A stretch of 64,000 nucleotides of DNA from an uncultured Paracoccaceae bacterium. GTDB lineage: Bacteria > Pseudomonadota > Alphaproteobacteria > Rhodobacterales > Rhodobacteraceae. Position numbers and translations under genes: made by a program. The notes below the pieces were generated by a model. It had not been told where the DNA came from. It ran no database searches and was given only the letters and a program-made list of their open reading frames with translations. This document shows, one piece after another, positions 37,060-44,995 of this stretch. The stretch is taken from the NCBI GenBank assembly GCA_947493145.1, contig CANLPZ010000002.1, positions 62,001-126,000 on the forward strand, read 5' to 3'. Each line of letters opens with the position of its first letter. The stretch's first letter is position 1.

Positions 37060-38052
37060 TTATCCAATCGGGTGACGGTGAGCGGCGGAATAGGCGCCAG
37101 TCAGGTGATGTTCAAGTTGGCGTTCAATGTCGCCCAAAAGGGACGACGCGCCGAAACGGAAAAGATCGGGTTGCAACCAGCGATCCCCCAATTCGTCTTT
37201 GATCATGGCCAAATAAGTGACGGCATCTTTCGCTTTGGAAATTCCACCTGCGGGTTTGTAACCGACACGGAACCCCGTGCGTTCGTGATAATCCCGAATT
37301 GCGCGGATCATGGTCAACGTGACTGGAAGCGTAGCGTTTACCGGTTCCTTGCCTGTCGATGTCTTGATGAAATCAGCACCGGCCATCATACACACCAACG
37401 ACGCACGCGCGACGTTGCGAAGCGTTCCCAATTCGCCGGTTGCAAGGATCGCCTTTACATGCGCATCGCCACACGCCGCGCGAAAGGCTTTCATCTCGTC
37501 ATAAATCGCCTGCCAGTTTCCAGACAGCGCGTGACGGCGTGAAATGACGATGTCTATTTCTTCGGCGCCGGCCTTTACGCTTTCTTCTATTTCAGCGACA
37601 CGCAGGTGCATTGGCGACAAACCTGCAGGAAAGCCAGTCGATACTGCGGCGACCGGAATGCCGGTGCCATCCAAGGCTTTAACCGCTGCTGGGATCATGT
37701 CGTGATATACGCAAACAGCGCCGGTTGTTAAGTCAGGCAAGCCCAGTTGTTCCAACAGATCAGCGCGAACCGGTTGCGCGGCTTTCGCACATAGACGGCG
37801 CACACGATGTTCGGTGTCATCACCGCTGAGCGTGGTTAAGTCGATGCAAGATATGGCTTTTAATAACCACGCAGCTTGAAAGTCTTTTTTCACCGAACGG
37901 CGGCCTGAAAGTGTGGCGGCGCGTCGCTCAACAGCGGATGTGTTGACCTGGACGCTGGAGACCCAGTCCAAATCCAATTTAATCCCGTCGTTCCTTGGCT
38001 CGATGGCCTGCGGCAGTTGTGCCGTGGCTGTCTGAGTTGACATGGTGCTCAT
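37060..38052 (-). CDS. deoC: deoxyribose-phosphate aldolase
   Basis: 330 residues from the ATG at 38052, with GGAGGG 5 bases upstream. Catalyses cleavage of deoxyribose-5-phosphate to acetaldehyde and glyceraldehyde-3-phosphate. The Schiff-base Lys is in ADFIKTSTGK, and KAGAEEIDIVISRRHAL and GYKPAGGISKAKDAVTYLAM are the other DeoC signatures. The protein is longer than typical 220-260-residue DeoC, having ~60 extra residues at the N-terminus (DLDWVSSVQVNTSAVERRA), as in the eukaryote-like subgroup. ALDH16 follows on the same strand within a few bases. Confidence 0.95.
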   Translation of the reverse strand: MSTMSTQTATAQLPQAIEPRNDGIKLDLDWVSSVQVNTSAVERRAATLSGRRSVKKDFQAAWLLKAISCIDLTTLSGDDTEHRVRRLCAKAAQPVRADLLEQLGLPDLTTGAVCVYHDMIPAAVKALDGTGIPVAAVSTGFPAGLSPMHLRVAEIEESVKAGAEEIDIVISRRHALSGNWQAIYDEMKAFRAACGDAHVKAILATGELGTLRNVARASLVCMMAGADFIKTSTGKEPVNATLPVTLTMIRAIRDYHERTGFRVGYKPAGGISKAKDAVTYLAMIKDELGDRWLQPDLFRFGASSLLGDIERQLEHHLTGAYSAAHRHPIG

Positions 38053-38186
38053 CCGAGCCCTCCGATCCGAATACCTCATACATGTTACCCAAGGTCGCTG
38101 TTTGCGCAAACGTTAAAACCAAAGGGTGACGAGGCCTTAAATGGCATGTATCAGACGCTTGAGACCAAATTTTGCGGAGCAATGCA

Positions 38187-38879
38187 ATGACTTTTGACCG
38201 TTCGATCAAAATCGCCCCTTCGATCCTTTCGGCCGACTTTGCCAACTTTGGCAAAGAATGCGAAGCGATCGAGGCGGAAGGATGCGATTGGGTGCATGTG
38301 GATGTGATGGACGGGCACTTTGTTCCCAACATTACATTTGGCCCTGCGACCTGTGCTGCGATCCGCCCACACATCAAGGGTGTGATGGACGTTCATTTGA
38401 TGATCGAACCGGTTGATCCATATATCGACGCCTTCGCCAAAGCAGGTGCAGACGTGATCACAGCGCATGTCGAAGCATCCACACATATTCACCGCACGCT
38501 TCAAGCTATTCGTGGAGCGGGCGCAAAGGCCGGAATCGCGTTGAACCCTGCGACGCCGGCAAGCAGTATCGAATATCTTTTGGACATGATTGACCTTGTC
38601 TGCGTGATGACTGTGAACCCGGGGTTTGGTGGACAGAAATTTATTCATTCCCAAGTCGATAAAGTTGCACAGCTTCGTGCAATGATTGGCGACAGACCGA
38701 TCCATATCGAAATTGATGGGGGCGTCACTCCGGAAACCGCACCTTTGGTCGCTGGTGCTGGTGCGGATGTGTTGGTTGCTGGTTCGGCAGTGTTCAAGGG
38801 TGGGTCTGTCAACAACACGGCGCCTTATGGCAACAATATCCGCGCAATTCGTACCGCGGCGGAAGCTGTTGCGTCGTAG
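38187..38879 (+). CDS. rpe: ribulose-phosphate 3-epimerase
   Basis: 230 residues from the ATG at 38187 with GGAG 7 bases upstream. Interconverts ribulose- and xylulose-5-phosphate. Family motifs are [14 protein letters not shown] at the start, [17 protein letters not shown] with metal His and Asp, [12 protein letters not shown] and [26 protein letters not shown] closes the phosphate site. Divergent from deoC, and separated from the molybdenum hydroxylase operon by an inverted repeat discussed separately. Confidence 0.97.
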   Translation: MTFDRSIKIAPSILSADFANFGKECEAIEAEGCDWVHVDVMDGHFVPNITFGPATCAAIRPHIKGVMDVHLMIEPVDPYIDAFAKAGADVITAHVEASTHIHRTLQAIRGAGAKAGIALNPATPASSIEYLLDMIDLVCVMTVNPGFGGQKFIHSQVDKVAQLRAMIGDRPIHIEIDGGVTPETAPLVAGAGADVLVAGSAVFKGGSVNNTAPYGNNIRAIRTAAEAVAS

Positions 38880-38888
38880 GTTGATGAT

Positions 38889-38910
38889 GCCAAGCAATAT
38901 CTTGCTTGGC
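38889..38910. promoter_or_regulatory. palindromic site before the molybdenum hydroxylase operon
   Basis: GCCAAGCAA and TTGCTTGGC form a perfect 9-bp inverted repeat around TATC, 10 bases after the rpe stop. The halves CCAAGCAATA and TCTTGCTTGG recur exactly at 44004-44031 before a TetR gene, so an operator is more likely than a terminator; no U-run follows on either strand. Confidence 0.6.
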
Positions 38911-38998
38911 ACAATTGGATAGAGGAAATCTCGCGACATATGATTCCATCAGCGCTATCTTTTGGACAACGATCCATCGGATAGGAGCTATCGCCACT

Positions 38999-39460
38999 AT
39001 GAAACTGACGATCAACGGCACAGCACGCGACGTTGATGTGGAACCAGATACACCGTTGCTATGGGTTCTGCGCGACGAGCTTGGATTAACAGGTACAAAA
39101 TATGGATGTGGCATCGCGCAATGCGGCGCCTGTACGGTGCATGTGGACGGCGAACCGCGCCGGTCGTGTTCGATGCCGGTTTCGATGGCCGAAGGCACAG
39201 ACGTCACAACGATCGAAGGGCTGGGGAATCCGCAGGCCTTTCACGTGGTGCAACAGGCGTGGGTCGATAACCAAGTTGCGCAATGTGGATATTGCCAATC
39301 TGGGCAAATCATGTCGGCAGCCGCGTTACTGGACCTGAACGACAATCCAACTGACGAAGAGATCGATCGCGCAATGTCGGGGAACCTCTGCCGATGTGGA
39401 ACATACCCCCGCATCAGAGCCGCCGTCAAAGACGCCGCATCAAAGTTGAGAGGGGCATAA
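38999..39460 (+). CDS. 2Fe-2S subunit of a molybdenum hydroxylase
   Basis: 153 residues from the ATG at 38999. Two iron-sulfur clusters: plant-ferredoxin type [15 protein letters not shown], and the C-terminal [10 protein letters not shown] with [10 protein letters not shown]. This is the small subunit of isoquinoline 1-oxidoreductase or aldehyde/nicotinate dehydrogenase complexes, carrying electrons away from the molybdenum subunit. It is first of an operon with the large subunit (2 bases later), a cytochrome c and an AraC regulator. No FAD subunit is present, so the cytochrome is the likely acceptor. Confidence 0.93.
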   Translation: MKLTINGTARDVDVEPDTPLLWVLRDELGLTGTKYGCGIAQCGACTVHVDGEPRRSCSMPVSMAEGTDVTTIEGLGNPQAFHVVQQAWVDNQVAQCGYCQSGQIMSAAALLDLNDNPTDEEIDRAMSGNLCRCGTYPRIRAAVKDAASKLRGA

Positions 39461-39461
39461 G

Positions 39462-41705
39462 ATGGGACGCGCACGAACAATTGCTCGACGTAGTTTTCTG
39501 ATTGGGTCCGCCGCGATTGCCGGTGGGGTTGCCTTTGGCGTGTATGCTGCAAAACGCCCCTTTGATAACCCAAATCTTGCAAACCTGCCTGACGGTTCAG
39601 CGAGTTTTAATCCTTGGGTTATTGTGGATAGCGAAAAGGTTACATTGATTGCGCCACACGCTGACAAGGGACAAGGAATTTTTTCGGCGCAAGCCGCGCT
39701 GATTGCCGAGGAACTTGATATCGACCTTGATCAAGTTGAGGTCAGTTTTGGGGTCCCCAACAAGGCGTATTTTAACGCTAAGATCACTGAGGCCGCTGCA
39801 GGATTTCCACTGTATGATACCAGCCCAACCGCGGAACGTGTTCGCGGGTTTTTGGGCGGTGTTGTGAAACTGGCCTTACCAGCGCAAGCAACCGGCGGGT
39901 CATCGGCGATCCCCGACAGTTACGACAAACTGCGCAAGGCGGGTGCGGTTGCGCGCGAGACATTGAAATTAGCCGCGTCACAACAAAGTGGTGTTCCCGT
40001 GGCGCAATTGAAAACCGAAAAAGGCGCGGTGATTTTGCCAGATGGAACGTCACTTGCGTACACGTCGTTGGCTGGCGCTGCAGCGTCGGTTGAACTTGTT
40101 GCTGACGTTGTGTTGCGCGACCCTAAGGATTGGAAAATTGTCGGAAAACCCATGCAAAGGGTTGATATGGCGCAAAAATCCACAGGGACTTTAACGTACG
40201 GAATCGATTTCCGAACCGATGGTATGCGTTTTGCTACAATTAAAGTGAATCCGCGTCAGGGTGGATCACTGAATGGGTATGACGCAAGCGCCGCTGAGGC
40301 GATGATCGGTGTCGACAAAGTTGTCGAAATCACAGGTGGCGTTGCCGTCATTGCGAAAAATACTTGGGTCGCGATGAAGGCTGCGAATGCAATTTCGTTT
40401 GATTGGGGTGAGGCGCCCTATCCTGCGGAACAAAGCGCCCACTGGGACCATTTGGCCAGCATTTTTGATGATGCGCATTTGAATGCCGAAGCCCGTGTCG
40501 AAGGCGATGTAGAGGCCGCAGAGGGCAAAGAGGTCGTTGGCGAATACAAATCACCCTATATTGCGCATGCGCCATTGGAGCCGCTGAACGCGACAGTTTT
40601 GGTCACCGATGACCGTGTCGATGTGTGGACCGGCCACCAGTTACAAACCATGCTTGCGCCACAGGTCGCGGCGATAACAGGACATGACCCTGAAAATATC
40701 CACCTCCATAACATGTTTATTGGTGGCAGTTTCGGTCACCGTTTGGAATTTGATTTCGTCAAACAAGCCGCCGAAATCGCAAATCAGATGCGTGGAACCC
40801 CGATCCAAATGACCTATTCGCGCGAGGAAGATTTTGCGCATGATTTCCCGCGCCACATAACGATGGGGCGCGGTGTCGCAAAGGTCAAAGATGGTCAGGT
40901 CAATTCACTTGATATTCAGATCGCAGGACAATCCGTGGTGCGATCACAAATGGGCCGTTTGGGGTTTAGCTTGCCAGGGCCAGATACACAGTTGCATGAA
41001 GGCGCATGGGATGCGCCGAATTTCAATCTGCCAAACCTTCGTGTTCGGTCCTATCTGACCGAAGAGCTGGCGCCGGTGTCTTCATGGCGTGCGGTTGGCG
41101 CGGGGCCTAACGTGTTCATTTATGAAACGCTTTTGGACGAAGCGATTTTTGCCGCTGGGGCAGATCCGGTCGAAGAACGGCTTCGACTGATGGGGCATGA
41201 TGTGTCCGTCAAAGTCATCGAGGCGGTTGCCGAGATGTGCGATTGGAATGGTCCAAATGTCGGCGAAAACCGCGGCCGTGGAATTGCGTATGGGTTTTCT
41301 TTTGGTGTTCCTGTTGCAACGGTTGTCGAAGTGTCCAAATCCGACGCTGGTATCAAATTGGAACATGTGTGGATGGCGGGTGACGTCGGAAAAGTCATTG
41401 ACCCCGTGAACCTTGAAAATTTGGCCCAAGGCGGCACAATTTTCGGGTTGGGGCACGCGATGAACTGTGAAATCACGTATTCGGACGGAATGGCACAACA
41501 AACAAATTACCATGCACACGAAGGAATGCGGCTGTACCAATGCCCCCCGATTGAATTCCGCGCGTTGGAAAACAGCCCAAAAATTCGTGGGTTTGGTGAA
41601 CCACCGATACCGCCGTCTGCGCCCGCTTTGGGCAATGCGATTTTCGCGGCGACAGGTGAGCGTTTGCGCGAAATGCCGTTCAACAAATTTGTCGATTTTG
41701 TGTGA
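39462..41705 (+). CDS. molybdopterin subunit of a molybdenum hydroxylase
   Basis: 747 residues with a twin-arginine leader (TIARRSFLIGSAAIAGGVAFG), so it is exported folded. It is the molybdopterin-binding subunit of the xanthine dehydrogenase family. Seen: EYKSPYIAHAPLEPLNATV, FIGGSFGHRLEFDF, YSREEDFAHDFPRH, SWRAVGAGPNVF, and the terminal GFGEPPIPPSAPALGNAIF with the catalytic Glu. Similar to IorB and membrane/periplasmic aldehyde dehydrogenases; the substrate (N-heterocycle or aldehyde) is not determined. Overlaps the cytochrome gene. Confidence 0.9.
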   Translation: MGRARTIARRSFLIGSAAIAGGVAFGVYAAKRPFDNPNLANLPDGSASFNPWVIVDSEKVTLIAPHADKGQGIFSAQAALIAEELDIDLDQVEVSFGVPNKAYFNAKITEAAAGFPLYDTSPTAERVRGFLGGVVKLALPAQATGGSSAIPDSYDKLRKAGAVARETLKLAASQQSGVPVAQLKTEKGAVILPDGTSLAYTSLAGAAASVELVADVVLRDPKDWKIVGKPMQRVDMAQKSTGTLTYGIDFRTDGMRFATIKVNPRQGGSLNGYDASAAEAMIGVDKVVEITGGVAVIAKNTWVAMKAANAISFDWGEAPYPAEQSAHWDHLASIFDDAHLNAEARVEGDVEAAEGKEVVGEYKSPYIAHAPLEPLNATVLVTDDRVDVWTGHQLQTMLAPQVAAITGHDPENIHLHNMFIGGSFGHRLEFDFVKQAAEIANQMRGTPIQMTYSREEDFAHDFPRHITMGRGVAKVKDGQVNSLDIQIAGQSVVRSQMGRLGFSLPGPDTQLHEGAWDAPNFNLPNLRVRSYLTEELAPVSSWRAVGAGPNVFIYETLLDEAIFAAGADPVEERLRLMGHDVSVKVIEAVAEMCDWNGPNVGENRGRGIAYGFSFGVPVATVVEVSKSDAGIKLEHVWMAGDVGKVIDPVNLENLAQGGTIFGLGHAMNCEITYSDGMAQQTNYHAHEGMRLYQCPPIEFRALENSPKIRGFGEPPIPPSAPALGNAIFAATGERLREMPFNKFVDFV

Positions 41706-41716
41706 GGAGAAAGACC

Positions 41717-42349
41717 ATGAAACATCATTTTCTTTCACTCGTATTTATCGTCTTTGGATCGGGAGCATTTGCGGCAGATGGCGAAAAGTCTGCGGAACAA
41801 ATTGCCGCGGCAGAAGCTTTGGCCAATGCTCCGGCTGAGGGGAGTATTTCGACTGAAGACGGATTGGCTGCATGGGACAAAGTGTTCGACGTTTTTTCGC
41901 ACCCACGGTGCGCGAACTGTCACGTCGATGACGGTGTTCCGATGTGGTCTGGTTCTCATTACGGGGAAACGCGACCACATGGAATGTATGTTGGGGGCGA
42001 TCCGGACCTGACGATGGGGCAGATCGGGCAGCAGTGTAATACGTGCCACATGGACGGAAATTCACCAGTTTTACACGGTCCACCCGGCAACGCGATCTGG
42101 CAGTTGGCACCGGCAGAATTTGCATGGTTTGGCGTATCGTCCCGCGACGTTTGTGAACAGGTAAAAGATCCGTCCAGAAACGGCGATCGGACGTTGTTTG
42201 AAATCGCGGAACATATCGAACACGACGCGTTGGTACATTGGGGGTGGACACCAGGTCCAGGGCGCGAACCCGCACCTGGGTCGCTAAGCCAAACAGTGCG
42301 CGACGTTTTGATTTGGGGTGCAGCGGGGGCGCCTTGTCCGACAGAGTGA
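41717..42349 (+). CDS. diheme c-type cytochrome
   Basis: 210 residues from the ATG at 41717 (GAGGAG upstream). Signal peptide MKHHFLSLVFIVFGSGAFA, then two CxxCH heme sites, CANCH and CNTCH. Other parts (HPRCANCHVDDGVPMW, EHDALVHWGWTPGPG) match a group of Isoquinoline-1-oxidoreductase-associated cytochromes as I recall them. Periplasmic electron acceptor for the Tat-exported hydroxylase, by context. An AraC gene follows 5 bases after the stop. Confidence 0.88.
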   Translation: MKHHFLSLVFIVFGSGAFAADGEKSAEQIAAAEALANAPAEGSISTEDGLAAWDKVFDVFSHPRCANCHVDDGVPMWSGSHYGETRPHGMYVGGDPDLTMGQIGQQCNTCHMDGNSPVLHGPPGNAIWQLAPAEFAWFGVSSRDVCEQVKDPSRNGDRTLFEIAEHIEHDALVHWGWTPGPGREPAPGSLSQTVRDVLIWGAAGAPCPTE

Positions 42350-42354
42350 TTGGG

Positions 42355-43371
42355 ATGGCCGTGATGCACACGCGAAAATTCAAAGCAGGTCATATGTTTC
42401 AACAAGTTTGCGCGTTGATGCAGATCGACCCCGCCGACGTTGCAAAGGTCGTTGGATTGTCAGCAGACAAGGATTCGATTGAACATCGCGGTATAACCAC
42501 GGCGGAATACTTTGCCGCATGGAACGCAATGTTGTCCTTGTCTCCTGTACCGGATGCGATCACCACATTGGGCAAAGCGTTCCAATCAATGGGCTTCAAT
42601 CCTGCGTGTTTTGCGATGCAGTGTTCACCTGACTTGCTAACGGGTCTAAAGCGGTTGTCGGTTTATAAAATCCTTGTCGGGCCGATGAAGGTTACGATTA
42701 ACGAAACCGACCAACATGTCGATGTTGTGTTCGGGTCAATCGATGAAAACCATCCGCTACCGCATTCTATGGCGGCGATGGAAATGGTTCATTTGGTTTA
42801 CATTTTACGTCTGCAGACCGGTCATGACGTTTCGCCGATGGCTGTGCGTATCGGCGATGTGCCAAACAGCAACAGTCTGGGCGACTTCCTAAAGTGCGAC
42901 CTACAACATGTCCGTGCAAATGATCCCGCGATGTTTCGGTTTGCTCGGACCGATGCGACGCGCCCTTTTGTATCGGCCGATGATCATGTGTGGGAAATGT
43001 TTGAGCCGGAATTCCAAAGGCGACTTACTGAATTACGGAGTTCGGAAACTGTTTCTGAAAGGGCTTCAAGCATTTTGGTGAAATTGCTTCCATTGGGTGA
43101 CGTTTCCGTTGATGCGGTTGCAAAGCAGCTCAATATGTCAAAGCGGAGCCTGCAACGTGGATTGTCCGCACAGGGCACGAGTTATCAAAAACTATTGGAT
43201 CGGCTTCGTCACGAACTGGCGATACAATATTTGACGAACCCTGATTTATCACTTTCTGAAATTTCGTATCTTTTGGGTTTCGATGAACCCAATTCGTTTT
43301 TCAAAGCGTTTCAAAAATGGTGCGGCCGGACGCCGAAATCTATGCGCCAGTCGTTGCTGGTCGCAGCCTAA
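42355..43371 (+). CDS. AraC-family transcriptional regulator
   Basis: 338 residues from the ATG at 42355 (42364 is also possible). The N-terminal ~210 residues resemble the arabinose-binding-like effector domain of OruR/AdpA-like AraC proteins (MSLSPVPDAITTLGKAF region). The C-terminal domain has both HTH units: DAVAKQLNMSKRSLQRGLSAQG and LSLSEISYLLGFDEPNSFFKAF, the canonical AraC pattern. It sits last in the hydroxylase operon and converges on a TetR gene, the stops sharing CTAA. Probably responds to the operon's substrate (inference). Confidence 0.9.
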   Translation: MAVMHTRKFKAGHMFQQVCALMQIDPADVAKVVGLSADKDSIEHRGITTAEYFAAWNAMLSLSPVPDAITTLGKAFQSMGFNPACFAMQCSPDLLTGLKRLSVYKILVGPMKVTINETDQHVDVVFGSIDENHPLPHSMAAMEMVHLVYILRLQTGHDVSPMAVRIGDVPNSNSLGDFLKCDLQHVRANDPAMFRFARTDATRPFVSADDHVWEMFEPEFQRRLTELRSSETVSERASSILVKLLPLGDVSVDAVAKQLNMSKRSLQRGLSAQGTSYQKLLDRLRHELAIQYLTNPDLSLSEISYLLGFDEPNSFFKAFQKWCGRTPKSMRQSLLVAA

Positions 43372-43973
43372 GGTTTCAACATGCTTGTAAACATGTGGTC
43401 AAGGTGTTCACGTGCTTGCGGGAATGGGTCATGCGCGGTGTCGCCGATCACTGCTTTTACCTGTGTGTCAAAATCTGCGTAATGTTGCGTCAGCGCCCAG
43501 ATCGAAAAGAACAAATGATACGGATCGATCCGCGCGATCTTTCCTTGTTCGGCCCACAATCGAACAATGGTTGCTTTGTCGTCGACGAGCGTCTTCAGCT
43601 CCCCAGTCAATAGATCGAGAATTCGTGGCGCACCTTGGATGATTTCGTTGGCGAAAAGTCGGCTTTCGCGCGGAAAACTTTGGGCCATGTCCAGCTTGCG
43701 ATGCACGTAGGACAAAATTTCCGTCCTTGGATCGCCATTTGCGTCCATATCATAAAGCGGGTTGAGCCAATTTTCCAAAAGGCCGTTCAAAAGCGCGGTA
43801 TAAATCGCATCCTTTGTCGGAAAATAGTACAGCAAATTTGGTTTCGACATGCCCGCCGCTTGTGCGATCTGATCAACCGTTGATCCGCGAAACCCATAAA
43901 TGGAAAACACGTCCAAGGCGGCTTCTAAAATTGTTGTGGTGTTTTTCTTTTGGATACGCGTCATCTGGGCCAT
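43368..43973 (-). CDS. TetR-family regulator, RutR-like
   Basis: 201 residues. The TetR HTH is at about 12-55 (ILEAALDVFSIYGFRGSTVDQIAQAAGMSKPNLLYYFPTKDAIY, recognised by FRGSTVDQIAQAAGMSK and LLYYFPTK). The rest, including RESRLFANEIIQGAPRI and SIWALTQHYADFDTQV, follows the YcdC/RutR C-terminal domain, which in E. coli senses uracil. Its upstream region carries the repeat unit also found before the hydroxylase operon, hinting at autorepression and control of that operon. The effector may be another pyrimidine-like or heterocyclic compound (inference). Confidence 0.92.
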   Translation of the reverse strand: MAQMTRIQKKNTTTILEAALDVFSIYGFRGSTVDQIAQAAGMSKPNLLYYFPTKDAIYTALLNGLLENWLNPLYDMDANGDPRTEILSYVHRKLDMAQSFPRESRLFANEIIQGAPRILDLLTGELKTLVDDKATIVRLWAEQGKIARIDPYHLFFSIWALTQHYADFDTQVKAVIGDTAHDPFPQAREHLDHMFTSMLKP

Positions 43974-44002
43974 AGTGTTTTGTAACGTTAGACCAAATTA
44001 TT

Positions 44003-44031
44003 GCCAAGCAATACTGTGCATTCTTGCTTGG
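44003..44031. promoter_or_regulatory. split palindrome before the TetR gene
   Basis: CCAAGCAATA (44004-44013), eight spacer bases and TCTTGCTTGG (44022-44031) are exactly the two halves of the 20-base palindrome at 38890-38909. It lies 30 bases from the TetR start and 70 bases from the divergent lipoprotein gene. Confidence 0.6.
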
Positions 44032-44100
44032 AGGGATGACTTTTTTCGTATGATTGTGTCAGTATGCATCAAGGATTCGCTTTTGCTTTAGGAGTTTACG

Positions 44101-44298
44101 ATGATCCGCTTTGTTTTTGGACTTTCTGTTTGCGTCGGTTTAATGGGATGTGAGCTTGAAGACACTGGCGGGACTTCGACAGTTTCTGCCCCCGTACAAC
44201 AATCCGTTAAGAAAAGCGAAAACGGCTGTTTGGTCGACAGCTACAACGGTACGATCATCCCAATCGTTGACGAGCGCGGCCGCCCTGTTTGTTCCTAA
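44101..44298 (+). CDS. small predicted lipoprotein
   Basis: 65 residues with AGGAG upstream. Lipobox GLMGC gives Cys17 as the lipidated residue after a short hydrophobic leader. Mature part is Ser/Thr/Val-rich and then has CLVDSYNGTIIPIVDERGRPVCS with two Cys that may pair. No family recognised. Divergent from the TetR gene and close to the shared site, so possibly under the same control. Confidence 0.65.
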   Translation: MIRFVFGLSVCVGLMGCELEDTGGTSTVSAPVQQSVKKSENGCLVDSYNGTIIPIVDERGRPVCS

Positions 44299-44389
44299 AA
44301 TAGCGCTCACTTCGACGCGTTTTTTGCCAAGATCGGTACCGGCATAGGCCGCAGGCGTAGCCATGTCGCGAACAGGCGGCAGGTCGGAT

Positions 44390-44995
44390 TTAGTCGCTCG
44401 TGCGCCGGTAGGCTTTCGCAACAAGATTATATTTCGCCATCCGATCATAAAGCGTATTCCGAGGTATGCCCAAACGGATCGCGGCGGCAGACACTTTGCC
44501 GTCTTCGGCAATCAGTGCTTCTTCTAAAATGTCGCGTTCATGGGTTTCCATCCGCTCAGCCAACGTTCCGTCCTGCGGAGCGGCTACTTGATTAAGTTCG
44601 TCGCGAATTTCACGGTTTTCCAACACCAGTCGGCGATGATCCAAAGCACGTCGAAGCGTGTCAACCAATGTGTCTGGATCACAAGGTTTTTCAAGATAAT
44701 CATAAGCACCATCTTTGATCGCGCGCATGGCGGTTGGCACATCTGAATGACCGGTCACCATGATCACGGGCAAGTCTGGATCGCGAGATTGAACAAATCG
44801 CAACACGTCAAACCCACTGTGATCTGGCATTTTTATGTCGGTCAAGATCACACCGCGAAAGTTTGACCGGATCGTTCGCCGCGCATGAACAAACCCGTTA
44901 GTCGGGATCGGTTCCAGCTCTTCCAATTCTAAGGTTTGCACAATCGAATTCCGAAGCGCGGGGTCGTCTTCGATGATCAGGACTTTGTTTGTCAT
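44390..44995 (-). CDS. response regulator with Fis-type HTH and no AAA+ domain
   Basis: 201 residues. The receiver (about 1-125) has Asp9/10 (IIEDD), the phospho-acceptor in ILTDIKMPDHSG and Lys near VTGHSDVPTAMRAIKDGAYDYLEKP. The C-terminus holds a Fis-type HTH (EEALIAEDGKVSAAAIRLGIPRNTLYDRMAKY, seen by AAAIRLGIPRNTLYDRM). Receiver and HTH are DctD-like, but the ~240-residue sigma-54 activator domain is absent, so it should act at sigma-70-type promoters. Start overlaps the kinase stop by four bases. The TRAP operon divergent from the kinase is its probable target. Confidence 0.9.
   Translation of the reverse strand: MTNKVLIIEDDPALRNSIVQTLELEELEPIPTNGFVHARRTIRSNFRGVILTDIKMPDHSGFDVLRFVQSRDPDLPVIMVTGHSDVPTAMRAIKDGAYDYLEKPCDPDTLVDTLRRALDHRRLVLENREIRDELNQVAAPQDGTLAERMETHERDILEEALIAEDGKVSAAAIRLGIPRNTLYDRMAKYNLVAKAYRRTSD

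Noticed and set aside
38889-38910. Terminator of rpe
   Set aside because: No U-run follows, and the same two halves recur before a regulator gene, so an operator fits better.
41082-41738. 218-residue open frame antisense to the molybdopterin subunit
   Set aside because: Shadow of a strongly supported gene; composition is rich in His, Arg and Phe without domain features.
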